From: Chloroflexota bacterium
GTDB lineage: Bacteria > Chloroflexota > UBA6077 > FW602-bin22 > CADDYW01
Assembly: GCA_902810745.1 (NCBI GenBank)
Contig: CADDYW010000009.1
Location: 1 to 64,000 of the forward strand
Length of the DNA stretch: 64,000 nucleotides
Reading direction: 5' to 3'
The translations under genes and the position numbers were made by a program. Every line of letters begins with the position of its first letter. The stretch's first letter is position 1. This document shows positions 8,841-17,111 of the stretch, one piece after another. The notes beneath the pieces were generated by a model. It had not been told where the DNA came from. It saw only the letters and a list, made by a program, of their open reading frames with translations, and did not search any database.

Positions 8841-8988
8841 GCGTCGACGCGCGGTGGTTCTGGTCGCGTCGTGCTGGACGATCCCGGCGAGCTAGTCCCG
8901 CGAGGTAGCTGCACTCTGTCGGAGATTCCTCGCGTGGGCTCGAAATGCTGCCGACAGCAGATCGACGAACCTTCTCCGGGAGTCCGTA

Positions 8989-10758
8989 TCACTGCTCCGG
9001 CTCATCTGGACCGAAAAGCTCCTCGAAGGTCTTTGGCGTCGCGGGCGCAACGCGCGGCCGTTCGGGATAAAAGAGGGGGTTCTCCACGGCAGTGCCTGCC
9101 AGTGGCGCGAGGTCGCGCTCGCGCTCGGCCTTTCGTTCGGGGTTGCTATAGTCGACCCAGATGCTCGGGGCATCCCGATCCTGGCCTCCGTGCGGAGTGT
9201 GGCGCTCGCGAACCGCAACCAGAACCGGCGCGTTGACGCTCTGGCCGACAATCACGGCCTGACCCTTCGAGAGGGCCGGCAGCTCGTCCAGCACATCCCG
9301 GCTTGCACCCTCGACCGCCGCGGCAACGTTCGCCTGGTCGATCGGATTGACGATGCGCAGCATCACCTGGGTCATACACTGTGAAAGTGCATCCTGGTCA
9401 AGCTTGCCCGGCCGCTGGCTGATGAGTCCGATACCGACCCCGAACTTTCTTCCTTCGGCAAGAATCGTCCGCAAGATATCGGCACTCACGACGCGATTGC
9501 CACCCTCGCCTGCCGGGGCGAAGTGGTGAGCTTCTTCGAGCAGAACGAATGCGGGATACGGCAGATAGAGGTCACTTCGTGCCTGGGCGCGCCCTCGGTC
9601 GGTATCCTGCCGTGCCTGGTAGAGGCGCCGCAGCAGGACCGCGACCGCTACCTGCTGCTCTCGCTGGTCGACCTCGTCAAGTTGCAGTACCGTGCATTGT
9701 CCCGGCTGAAAGAGAGCACGCAGGTCGAGGTGGCGGGTGGCATCGAGGATCTGGGCATTTCGGATGAGCTGCTCGATGCGCCACTCCAGCGCCCCCGCGC
9801 TGCTGCGGAAGTCCATCCCGTCATCCTCTTCCTTCCGTTGCGCCGCGAACTTCTGGATCTCACGGATCAGCTCGTCTGGTGTCCACAGATCGCCCTGGCC
9901 AGCCTCCTGTGCCTTTCGACGCGTCAGCGCGCGGTGCGCCTGGCCGAGCACGTATTCCATCCGGTCAGTCATGTCGATCAGGTAGCGCAGGTCGCCGAGA
10001 CGTAGCGACGAAAAGCGCACGTGAATGTCACTGGGCCGGAGCACCCGAACGACCGGTTCGTAGCCGTCAGACGCGCGAAACGCCGGGTGGCGGGTCATCT
10101 CGGCGAGGGTATCGTACTCGGCGTGTGGATCGACGACGAGGATGCAGGCGCGATTGTGTGGCTTCATCAGTTCTTCCACGATGACTGCCGCGAGGTAGCT
10201 CTTGCCCGACCCAGTCGAGGCGATGATCGCCAGGTGTGTCGAAGTGAAGTCCCGCCCGGCGAGCACGACCGGTACGGCACCGGGGTCACGGCTCAGAAGG
10301 GATCCGACGTGGACGGCACCGACCTCACCGGCCTCGACCTTGTTCAGTACCCTCGCGAGCATCTGATCGGTGGCGAGGTAGATGGGCCAGCCAACTCGCG
10401 GTGAGATTCGGGGGTTCACGAACGCGCGCAGGTGGTCGTCAAAGTAGCCAAGCATCCGAACGGAGATTTCGAAGAGCTCGGCATCGCCCTCGTAACCGAA
10501 GAGCTCGGCAATCGCGCGCGGTGGGACGCTGGGATCCGCCATGAACTCGTCGGGGTAGAGGCGAACGGGGCGCCGCCCGACGATGCGGCCGTAAATCGGC
10601 CGGTGCTCGGGATCCTGGGGCGCCTCGTAGAAGACGAACTCTCCGACCTTGAGGCGCTGGTCGTAGTCGGGGCTGATGAAAAGGTATTCCTGTGGTGTTT
10701 CGCCCGGACCCTTGGTCGTTCCAACCGGGGAAAGTTCTCGCTCGCTCTGCTGCACCAT
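8989..10758 (-). CDS. herA: HerA-type DNA translocase (HAS-barrel plus FtsK/DUF87 ATPase)
   Basis: A 589-residue hexameric ATPase. An N-terminal HAS-barrel covers about residues 30-130 and the RecA-like motor follows: Walker A STGSGKSY around residue 182, Walker B VLLEEAHHF around 405, then ISQRPGKLDQDALSQCMTQ, typical of HerA. HerA rings load the NurA nuclease and drive long-range resection of double-strand breaks downstream of Mre11-Rad50. It is the last gene of a five-gene minus-strand operon and starts 3 bp after the HAS-barrel gene. The C-terminal tail (EELFGPDEPEQ) is acidic and variable. Confidence 0.9.
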   Translation of the reverse strand: MVQQSERELSPVGTTKGPGETPQEYLFISPDYDQRLKVGEFVFYEAPQDPEHRPIYGRIVGRRPVRLYPDEFMADPSVPPRAIAELFGYEGDAELFEISVRMLGYFDDHLRAFVNPRISPRVGWPIYLATDQMLARVLNKVEAGEVGAVHVGSLLSRDPGAVPVVLAGRDFTSTHLAIIASTGSGKSYLAAVIVEELMKPHNRACILVVDPHAEYDTLAEMTRHPAFRASDGYEPVVRVLRPSDIHVRFSSLRLGDLRYLIDMTDRMEYVLGQAHRALTRRKAQEAGQGDLWTPDELIREIQKFAAQRKEEDDGMDFRSSAGALEWRIEQLIRNAQILDATRHLDLRALFQPGQCTVLQLDEVDQREQQVAVAVLLRRLYQARQDTDRGRAQARSDLYLPYPAFVLLEEAHHFAPAGEGGNRVVSADILRTILAEGRKFGVGIGLISQRPGKLDQDALSQCMTQVMLRIVNPIDQANVAAAVEGASRDVLDELPALSKGQAVIVGQSVNAPVLVAVRERHTPHGGQDRDAPSIWVDYSNPERKAERERDLAPLAGTAVENPLFYPERPRVAPATPKTFEELFGPDEPEQ

Positions 10759-10761
10759 CCG

Positions 10762-11352
10762 TCATCTCACCTGTACGGCGGCGTGCCACCGAATGTTCTG
10801 CCGCGCGACCTCGAGCCGGCGCCGGTCCGATGGGAACGCCGCGATCAGACGATCGACGATCTCGCACAGCAGATCTGGCAACGATGGGAATGGTCGCGCC
10901 TGCAGGCGTGGGAAGTAAGCGAGGCGCAGACGTCCGTTATGCTGGTGAAAGGCGAGAATCTCGTCGTCGGACAGAAGCGCGACCGGCGCGCCCACGTTCG
11001 AAGCGAGACGTGGTGTCTCCTGATCGTAGACCGTTTCCGTGCCTAGACGGTGCGCGGAGCCAACCACCGCGACGCCGATCAGGGTCGCGGTCTCTGCCAG
11101 GTAATCCGGGCTGAAGACGGGTAGCTCCTGCGGTGTGCTCAGCCGTGGTCCGAGATTCCCGTACTCGGGGTTAAGGAGCTGAGTCGTGTAGATGACACCG
11201 ATCAGTCGGTCGTGCTCGTCAACTGGTATCTCCACGAACTTTCCGAAAGCCCGATCGATCGGGGCCGGAGGTGACGGTATCTCGGCTGGCCCGTACACCT
11301 GCACGATGTAGTCGGCGTGATCGTTCGACCCAACGACTCGGCCAATCTCCAT
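10762..11352 (-). CDS. Stand-alone HAS-barrel-like protein of HerA/NurA operon
   Basis: A 196-residue protein without an ATPase motif. The first ~60 residues (EIGRVVGSNDHADYIVQVYG..FGKFVEIPV..LIGVIYTTQLLNPEYGNLGP) read like the HAS-barrel found at the N-terminus of HerA and FtsK-like ATPases. The remainder is mixed alpha/beta (ETATLIGVAVVGS, NVGAPVALLSDDEILAFH). It is sandwiched between nurA (6 bp upstream) and herA (3 bp downstream), so it is probably a constant partner: an adaptor, or a HerA-ring or NurA-binding subunit. No function is known to me for this class and none is claimed. The ATG start is preceded by the nurA stop TAG plus GGTCGTC. Confidence 0.65.
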   Translation of the reverse strand: MEIGRVVGSNDHADYIVQVYGPAEIPSPPAPIDRAFGKFVEIPVDEHDRLIGVIYTTQLLNPEYGNLGPRLSTPQELPVFSPDYLAETATLIGVAVVGSAHRLGTETVYDQETPRLASNVGAPVALLSDDEILAFHQHNGRLRLAYFPRLQARPFPSLPDLLCEIVDRLIAAFPSDRRRLEVARQNIRWHAAVQVR

Positions 11353-11358
11353 GACGAC

Positions 11359-12591
11359 CTAAACTCTCCGTCGCCGTTTGCTAGCCGCCTTGGGCACAAT
11401 GCGCAGTGCAATGCCGTGCCGGCCGGCGAAATCCTGGACAAGCCGATAAAAGCGTTCGCGATCGTGGACGCTGAGAACGGCGCAGGCATCTGCCGTCTCG
11501 ATGCAGTAGGGATAGCCGTTCCCGATGATCACCTCGGCGCGAACCACGTCGATAACGTGCTCAAGCAGTCCCGCGCGCACGACCCAGCGTGGAATATCGA
11601 GGCGGGCGGGAGGAGCCAGTCCGTTCGTTTTCAAGTATACGAAGCAGATTTCGCGTGAAAAGTCTCGGGACCCTTGGAAAGGCGTCGAACCAGGTGTCTC
11701 ATCGGCGGCGACCTGATAGCGGTCGAGCACGTCATCGCGGGCGCAGACGAGGGCGCGCGTGCGATCACCCCAGGCGAGACGCCGCTCTAGGAGCCGGCTG
11801 TCGGGCACCCGCTGTGGTCGCGGAAGATGTCCAAGGACGGCCAGGAGCGTGGTAAGGTCCTTGGCGAGCGAGGTGTCGACGAACCCGACGAGAGGGACGG
11901 CAAGCTGCTCGGACGCCTGAAGGAGATGACAGATCTCCTCGATATAGCGGGTACCGTAGTCCTCGAGCATGCCCCGGGTGAAGCTGACGATCAGACTGCC
12001 GTCGAAAAACGCGACTGGCGGCAGTCCTTCTCGGTGCTGCTCGCGCAGCGACGTCATACACCGGATCAGCGTACGCACCTCGGCCTGAAATCGCCGCAAG
12101 GCGAGCTTCTGGTCGGCGCTTCCAAATCCATCTCCCGGCTCGCCCGCGATCTCGTCCGGATGGATAATCTCGAAGGCCGCGTCCTTGACGTAGTGGAGAT
12201 CTTCGCGGTGAGGGTTCTCGAACCAGGCGACCTGTACCGCGGCGATGGGCAGTGAGTAATCCTTGGTTGGCTTGATCTCGCTGCCGTCGACCGCGACGGT
12301 GGGGATTCCGCGAATGCGGTCGAGTGCCCATCCACGGGCTGCCCGGTGATCCGCGAAGCAAGCCTTGAAGGGAATCACCAGCCCGGACTGGCCGATCCAC
12401 TCTTCTCCGGGTAACGCGCCGGGGTGCTCGGCATCCGCCACCGCCTGGAGAATCGCGTCGTGGTCGAGCTGGTCGAGCAGCGATATCGCCCGGTCGAAGC
12501 GGTGGAAGGCTGCCGACTCGGTCTCGGCAAACACGCGAAATCGCTCAGCGCTTGCCTCGAGCTGCTGGGTGACGCGAGACGCGTACAGCAT
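11359..12591 (-). CDS. nurA: NurA-type 5'-3' nuclease
   Basis: A 410-residue NurA-domain nuclease that degrades the 5' strand as a dimer attached to the HerA hexamer. The key N-terminal block TVAVDGSEI (about residue 95-103), with the metal-binding Asp, is followed by PIAAVQVAWF. A second acidic site appears in VAFFDGSLIVSFT, and FVDTSLAKDL then SVHDRERFYRLVQDF lie further on. The ATG is two bases after the rad50 stop codon, showing translational coupling. It is longer than many archaeal NurA proteins because of a ~90-residue helical N-terminus. Confidence 0.85.
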   Translation of the reverse strand: MLYASRVTQQLEASAERFRVFAETESAAFHRFDRAISLLDQLDHDAILQAVADAEHPGALPGEEWIGQSGLVIPFKACFADHRAARGWALDRIRGIPTVAVDGSEIKPTKDYSLPIAAVQVAWFENPHREDLHYVKDAAFEIIHPDEIAGEPGDGFGSADQKLALRRFQAEVRTLIRCMTSLREQHREGLPPVAFFDGSLIVSFTRGMLEDYGTRYIEEICHLLQASEQLAVPLVGFVDTSLAKDLTTLLAVLGHLPRPQRVPDSRLLERRLAWGDRTRALVCARDDVLDRYQVAADETPGSTPFQGSRDFSREICFVYLKTNGLAPPARLDIPRWVVRAGLLEHVIDVVRAEVIIGNGYPYCIETADACAVLSVHDRERFYRLVQDFAGRHGIALRIVPKAASKRRRRV

Positions 12592-12593
12592 CC

Positions 12594-15500
12594 TCAGCTC
12601 TCATCGAGAACGCGCGATCGGCCGCTCTCGCGGCCGATTCGAATGACGTGTCCAAACAGGCCGTCGAAGGTATCGTCGTGACTGATGACGACGAGCTGAT
12701 CGAAACCCTGGAGTCGCTGGACCTGATCACCGAGATTCGTGCGCCGCTCCTGATCGAGGTGCGCCGTGGGCTCGTCCAGAAACGCGATGCGCACGTTGCT
12801 CAGGTCTCGAAGGATTGCCAGCCGAACGGCGAGTGCTGCTGCCATCTGCTCGCCTCCGGAAAGCTGGGCGAAGCCGCGCGTTTCTCCCTGGTATTTCGTC
12901 ACGATTTCGTAGCTATCGGTCCACTCCAGCTCGACGCCAGCCTGGTTAAGAATCTCCGCGTTGATCCGGCTCGCCATTCGGCTGATCCTCGCCAGCAGCT
13001 GACGCGTAATTTCTGGTCCGGCCGACTTGATCGATTGTCTCAGAAGTCCGGCAAGCTGGCTCTCCTCATCGATCTCCTCGAGCCGACGTCGATGAGCGGC
13101 AAGCTCCTGCTCGTAGTGATGGATCTGGTCGAGCTCGGCGTTTAGCCGAGATTCATCGACCTCGCTCTCCTCCATCCGTGCCCGCACCTCGCCGATGGCG
13201 CTTTCGAGCCCGTTTCGACGCTCAACCGCCCGCTTGTGGGCATCACGATCGTAGGAACGCGTTGCTTCCTCGAGTCGCTGCTGGGCGGCAGCAGCCTGGT
13301 CGTGCGCGGTTGCTGCCTGTGCCTCTGCTCGGGCGAGTGCACTCGAACGCTCGTCAAACGCTTGTGCGAGTGCCACGGCAGCGGTGTAAGCGTCGTGATC
13401 GGCGCGGCACTCATCACGTCGGCGCCGCAGCCTGGCCAGCTGATCGTCAAGGTCTCGATAGGATGCCAGCAGCCGATCCAGCTCTTCTACGCGGGCAGAT
13501 GCCTGGTCCAGCGCGACGTTCGCATCCTCGCGCGCGGCGCGAAGCCGGTCGATCTTTGCCGCCTCAGCGAGCAGGCGACCAACCTGCTCCCGCGGTCCTC
13601 CCAGAGCATTCAGGATGGCGACAGCCGCGGGAAGATCGTCGACAACCGGTTGCAGCGCGTCGAGGCGGCGTTGAGCGGTGTCGAGCTCGGATTGGAGTGT
13701 CAAGAGAGTGGCACGGGCCTCGTCCAGGGCTTGACGCAAGGGGCCCAGCCGTGACACCTCGTGAGCCGCTCTCTCGGCCTCGCGGACGAGCAGCTCCGCG
13801 GCCTGCGCGGCCCGCTTCACTTCGGTTGCACGCGTCGCGAGCTCCGCGGTCTTCTGAATCTTTGCCTGGTCTTGGGCGATTTTCTCGGCTTCCTGCCTGA
13901 GGTCCGCCACGAGCCGCTCGCGCTGGCGTTGAAGCTGCGGCAGGGCGTCTGCTTTTGCTTTTGCCTCGCGTGCTATCTGCACCCGCCGATCGATCTCCTG
14001 CAAGTGTCGGTCGAGATCGGAAAGCCTGGCAGACCAGGCCCGGATCTCCTCGTCGAAGTGTGCCTCGAGCGTCACGCCTGGCCGCAGGTTCCGACAGGCT
14101 TCGTGCAGGAACGGACACAGGCCGCCCGCGACCTGCTGCCGCGTTGCCCGAGCGTGCTCGAGGTGCGACGTTGCGGCCGCGCGCTGTTCGGCGATCTGCT
14201 GTCGAGTGGTCTCGTGAGCCTCCAGCTGCGCGGCATCTTCCTGGCTTGCGCTCGCCACCGCGATCTGCGCGTCGATCTCCTCGAGCTGCTTTCGTCCCCG
14301 TTCGGCGCGCTGGCGTGCTTCGTCGAGGGAGCGGCGGAGCGCCGTGAGCTCGCCAACGGCACGGTTCGCGGCGGCAAGCTCGTCGGTGAGCCTCTGATGG
14401 TTCTCCCGCCTGGCCGAGAGCTCGGCGGCGATGGGCTGCTGTTCGAGGGCCGAGGCGACGTCCTTCTCTAGCTGCTCCGCGTGCCGCCGAGCCCGGTCGA
14501 TCTGGGACTCGAGGCTGGAGATGTGCTTCTGGAGCTGCGTCGATTCGGTTCGGGCATCGCGCGCGGCCTGTAAGCGTCTCTCGGCAGCCTCCTGCTCCGG
14601 AATCTTCTTCTGCAGCTCTGCCGCCTCGTGTGCTGCCTGCTCGGCTCGCGCGATGTCCGAGTCAAGCAGGTCGATTCTGCTCCTGAGGCGCTGTACCTGC
14701 TCGCTGGCCCGAATCCTCTCTTTTTGAAGGCGATCGCGCTCGTTTTGATCCGCTTCGAGCGAGCGCAGGTGCTCAACTGCCTGAACGTACGCCTCATACC
14801 CCGCTTGACAGCGCTGGCAGGTCTGACGCGCGTCAGCGGCGCGCCGATATTCCACTCGAGCGTGCTCGAGAGCTTCATTTACCGATTTTTCTCGTTCGCG
14901 CGCAAGCTCGAGGTCGTGCTCGGCGCGATGCCACTCCTGTTCGGCGCGCACGTATACCTCGATCTCGTGCTCCAGGGCCTTCTGCTCGGCCACGTACCGC
15001 TGAAGCTGAACCGCCAGGTTGTACTGCCGCTCGCGTACGTCGGCAAGACGCGCTTCGATCTCGCGACGTCTTTCCGTCAGCGGCTCGAGACGGGTGATTG
15101 CCAGCTTGACCTCGTCACGCTCGTCGTCGATGGCGCTTTCCAACGCGCCAAGCCGTCGGTACGCCTCATCGTACTCGGCGACCCGGAGCAGTCGATCGAA
15201 CTTCGATCGGCGCTCCTGCGGAGAATCCAGAAAAGCGGCAGTGAGGGTTCCCTGTGGCGGACCGACCGAGTCGAGAAAAAGGGCGCGCAGGTCGACTTCC
15301 TCGTCGATCTTCAGGTGCTGATGGAGCCAGCGGCGCACGTCAGCCTCGCCGCGGGCAATTTGCTGATGGATGTCCGGATCGTAAACGTAGTGCACGGCGC
15401 CATTGCCGACCTTGCGCACGATTTCGTAGGTGCGCTGATCAAGCCGTGACTCGACGACCACGGTAATCGTTCCGCTCGTCTCGCCCTCGCGAACGAAGTC

Positions 15501-15674
15501 CTGGTGCCGATAGGGCAGGTGGAGGAAGAGTGCGCAGCCGATTGCTTCGAGGATGGTCGATTTGCCCGACCCGTTCTGGCCGCAGATCGCGTTCACGCCG
15601 CGGCTCAGCCGCACGACTTCTGCCGGGCTTCCGTACGATTTGACGTTCTCCAGGCGGACTTCCTGTACGATCAC
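12594..15674 (-). CDS. sbcC: Rad50/SbcC-type SMC ATPase
   Basis: A 1026-residue ATPase partner of Mre11 for tethering and processing DNA ends. Walker A is ICGQNGSGKST near residue 35, the ABC signature LSGGEQMAAALAVRLAIL lies near 935 and Walker B IAFLDEPTAHLD near 965. Between them are two long coiled coils. At the centre, where Rad50 normally carries the CPxC zinc hook, the sequence is GLCPFLHEACRNL (about residue 518), a C-x6-C arrangement. A separate CQRC lies around residue 287 in the first coil. It overlaps the mre11 stop codon by four bases (ATGA). Confidence 0.92.
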   Translation of the reverse strand: MIVQEVRLENVKSYGSPAEVVRLSRGVNAICGQNGSGKSTILEAIGCALFLHLPYRHQDFVREGETSGTITVVVESRLDQRTYEIVRKVGNGAVHYVYDPDIHQQIARGEADVRRWLHQHLKIDEEVDLRALFLDSVGPPQGTLTAAFLDSPQERRSKFDRLLRVAEYDEAYRRLGALESAIDDERDEVKLAITRLEPLTERRREIEARLADVRERQYNLAVQLQRYVAEQKALEHEIEVYVRAEQEWHRAEHDLELAREREKSVNEALEHARVEYRRAADARQTCQRCQAGYEAYVQAVEHLRSLEADQNERDRLQKERIRASEQVQRLRSRIDLLDSDIARAEQAAHEAAELQKKIPEQEAAERRLQAARDARTESTQLQKHISSLESQIDRARRHAEQLEKDVASALEQQPIAAELSARRENHQRLTDELAAANRAVGELTALRRSLDEARQRAERGRKQLEEIDAQIAVASASQEDAAQLEAHETTRQQIAEQRAAATSHLEHARATRQQVAGGLCPFLHEACRNLRPGVTLEAHFDEEIRAWSARLSDLDRHLQEIDRRVQIAREAKAKADALPQLQRQRERLVADLRQEAEKIAQDQAKIQKTAELATRATEVKRAAQAAELLVREAERAAHEVSRLGPLRQALDEARATLLTLQSELDTAQRRLDALQPVVDDLPAAVAILNALGGPREQVGRLLAEAAKIDRLRAAREDANVALDQASARVEELDRLLASYRDLDDQLARLRRRRDECRADHDAYTAAVALAQAFDERSSALARAEAQAATAHDQAAAAQQRLEEATRSYDRDAHKRAVERRNGLESAIGEVRARMEESEVDESRLNAELDQIHHYEQELAAHRRRLEEIDEESQLAGLLRQSIKSAGPEITRQLLARISRMASRINAEILNQAGVELEWTDSYEIVTKYQGETRGFAQLSGGEQMAAALAVRLAILRDLSNVRIAFLDEPTAHLDQERRTNLGDQVQRLQGFDQLVVISHDDTFDGLFGHVIRIGRESGRSRVLDES

Positions 15675-16984
15675 GGCTCGACCTCCGCGTGCTTCGCCAC
15701 CTCCGGGGTTAGCTCGGGCTGAGATGGTATCCGTTGACGCGCTGCGCGGAACGCCTTGAGGAGATGCGCGCCGTCGGCGCCGTGGAGAGCCAGCTCTTTG
15801 AGCTCCACGGCGAGGCCGGCCAGCTCGGCGGCAACGGGAGCGTAGCGCTCATCTTCGGCGAGGCGCGCCCGCAGAATCTGCCGCTCGAGGACGGATCGGT
15901 CCACCGGCTCGTCAGAAGAGAAGGCCTTCTCGGTGTCGAAGCTCGTCGTTGCGTAGTCTTCACGGACACCGGCGTAGAGCGGATCGAAGATCTCGCGGCA
16001 GGCATCTTCGAGCTTGTTGACCCGCAGATCCTGCTGGTCGAATCGAAGCCGTCCCTGCAAGGTCAAAAAGACGACCGGCCGCTCCGCCTGAACACGCGCC
16101 CGCGCCTGCTGCAGGCACTCCCAGCAGCCACGCTCGAGTGCGCGGGGGCTTTCGAACCTGCCGACGTCTACCCTGAGCGTGACGAACGGTCGTCGGGGCA
16201 CATCGATGAGCCGCACGGACACCGGTTGCGGTCGGTCGGTGTCGATCTCGACGTGAAGGAGGCCGCGTTCCCATCCCCACTCGTTCAGTGCCCACGTCTC
16301 GAGGCTTCCGCCGTTATACGCCACGTTGGCGGCAGTGTAGTACTTGTGCAGGTGCCCAAGCGCGAGATAGTCCACGTACTCTCGCAGCGGCTCAAGCGTG
16401 CTGACCGTCAGCTCGGCGCTCACGCCCGGGACGATTCCTTCCAGGCCCGCGTGCAGCACGAGGATCCTGAACGCTCCGTCGTCACCGAAGTGCTGCAGAG
16501 AGGGGCCCAGCTCACGGAGTATTCGCTCGGTCGACGCACCAAGATAGCGAAGGCCGACGATGCGGCAGCCGGACCATTCGACGAAGCTGCCGCGAGACTG
16601 CCCGGGGCGAACCGGAAGGAGGCGTATGCCATCCGGGCCGGTAAGGATGTCGAGATGGGTCAGCAAGCCGTGATCGGCAAAGCTATCCAGCCAGTTCTTG
16701 GCTTCGCCGTAACGCGTTCGATCGTGGTTTCCCTGGATGTCTACGATGGGAACGCCCGCCTCGCGCAGCATCGACAACCCAGTATAGGCCTGGTCGAAGG
16801 TGACCGGATTGATCGTGAAGCGGTTGAACAGGTCGCCGGTACAGATCGCGAAGTCAGGATGCGTGGTGGCGATATACTCGCAGGCGTACAGCCACGCTTT
16901 GCCAAAGTCGTTCAGACGCTCTGGACAGCCGTACTGCTGGGTACCGAGGTGCACGTCTCCAAAATGGACGAATGAGCAACGCAC
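15671..16984 (-). CDS. sbcD: Mre11/SbcD-type DNA exonuclease
   Basis: A 437-residue calcineurin-like phosphoesterase with all metal-binding motifs: FGDVHLG (residues 8-14), TGDLFNR, QGNHDRTRYGE, LVLHAGLEG and LGHLHKY. A capping domain and a C-terminal Rad50-binding region follow. With Rad50 it opens and trims DNA ends before HerA-NurA resection. GTG start with GGGGAG eight bases upstream. It is the first gene of the operon; its promoter and a LexA-type box lie at 17029-17068. Confidence 0.93.
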   Translation of the reverse strand: MRCSFVHFGDVHLGTQQYGCPERLNDFGKAWLYACEYIATTHPDFAICTGDLFNRFTINPVTFDQAYTGLSMLREAGVPIVDIQGNHDRTRYGEAKNWLDSFADHGLLTHLDILTGPDGIRLLPVRPGQSRGSFVEWSGCRIVGLRYLGASTERILRELGPSLQHFGDDGAFRILVLHAGLEGIVPGVSAELTVSTLEPLREYVDYLALGHLHKYYTAANVAYNGGSLETWALNEWGWERGLLHVEIDTDRPQPVSVRLIDVPRRPFVTLRVDVGRFESPRALERGCWECLQQARARVQAERPVVFLTLQGRLRFDQQDLRVNKLEDACREIFDPLYAGVREDYATTSFDTEKAFSSDEPVDRSVLERQILRARLAEDERYAPVAAELAGLAVELKELALHGADGAHLLKAFRAARQRIPSQPELTPEVAKHAEVEP

Positions 16985-17028
16985 GATCCGATCTCCCCGA
17001 GTAGCCCCTTGTGCTGTTGGATGCTCTG

Positions 17029-17056
17029 AGTATACACAAGTTTTCGCGATTGTCTA
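17029..17056 (-). promoter_or_regulatory. Promoter of the mre11-rad50-nurA-herA operon
   Basis: On the minus strand, TAGACA (complement of 17051-17056) and TATACT (complement of 17029-17034) are separated by 16 bp, a good sigma-70-type match. Transcription would start near 17022, giving a leader of about 38 nt before the GTG of sbcD. Confidence 0.6.
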
Positions 17057-17068
17057 GAACAATCGTTC
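17057..17068. promoter_or_regulatory. LexA/SOS-type box GAAC-AATC-GTTC
   Basis: GAACAATCGTTC is a perfect GAAC-N4-GTTC palindrome, the half-site arrangement of the Gram-positive/actinobacterial LexA operator. It directly abuts the -35 hexamer of the operon promoter. An overlapping, slightly larger inverted repeat, CGATTGT-CTAGA-ACAATCG, spans 17047-17065. The position is what would be expected for a LexA-repressed repair operon. No lexA gene is visible in the window, so the organism's own consensus is unknown. Confidence 0.5.
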
Positions 17069-17111
17069 AGTAACTTCCGATTCGCGAGAATAGGTGATGA
17101 GTGTAACGATC

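Noticed and set aside
8841-8988. ruvB after ruvA
   Set aside because: No frame with RuvB motifs follows; the next gene (herA) is on the other strand. RuvB must lie elsewhere.
15734-16975. Long open frame (413 codons) on the plus strand opposite mre11
   Set aside because: It runs antisense to a gene with clear Mre11 motifs, has no recognisable domains, and such shadow frames are expected in GC-rich DNA. The same applies to 13178-13900, 20720-21871, 22805-24007 and 31355-32713.
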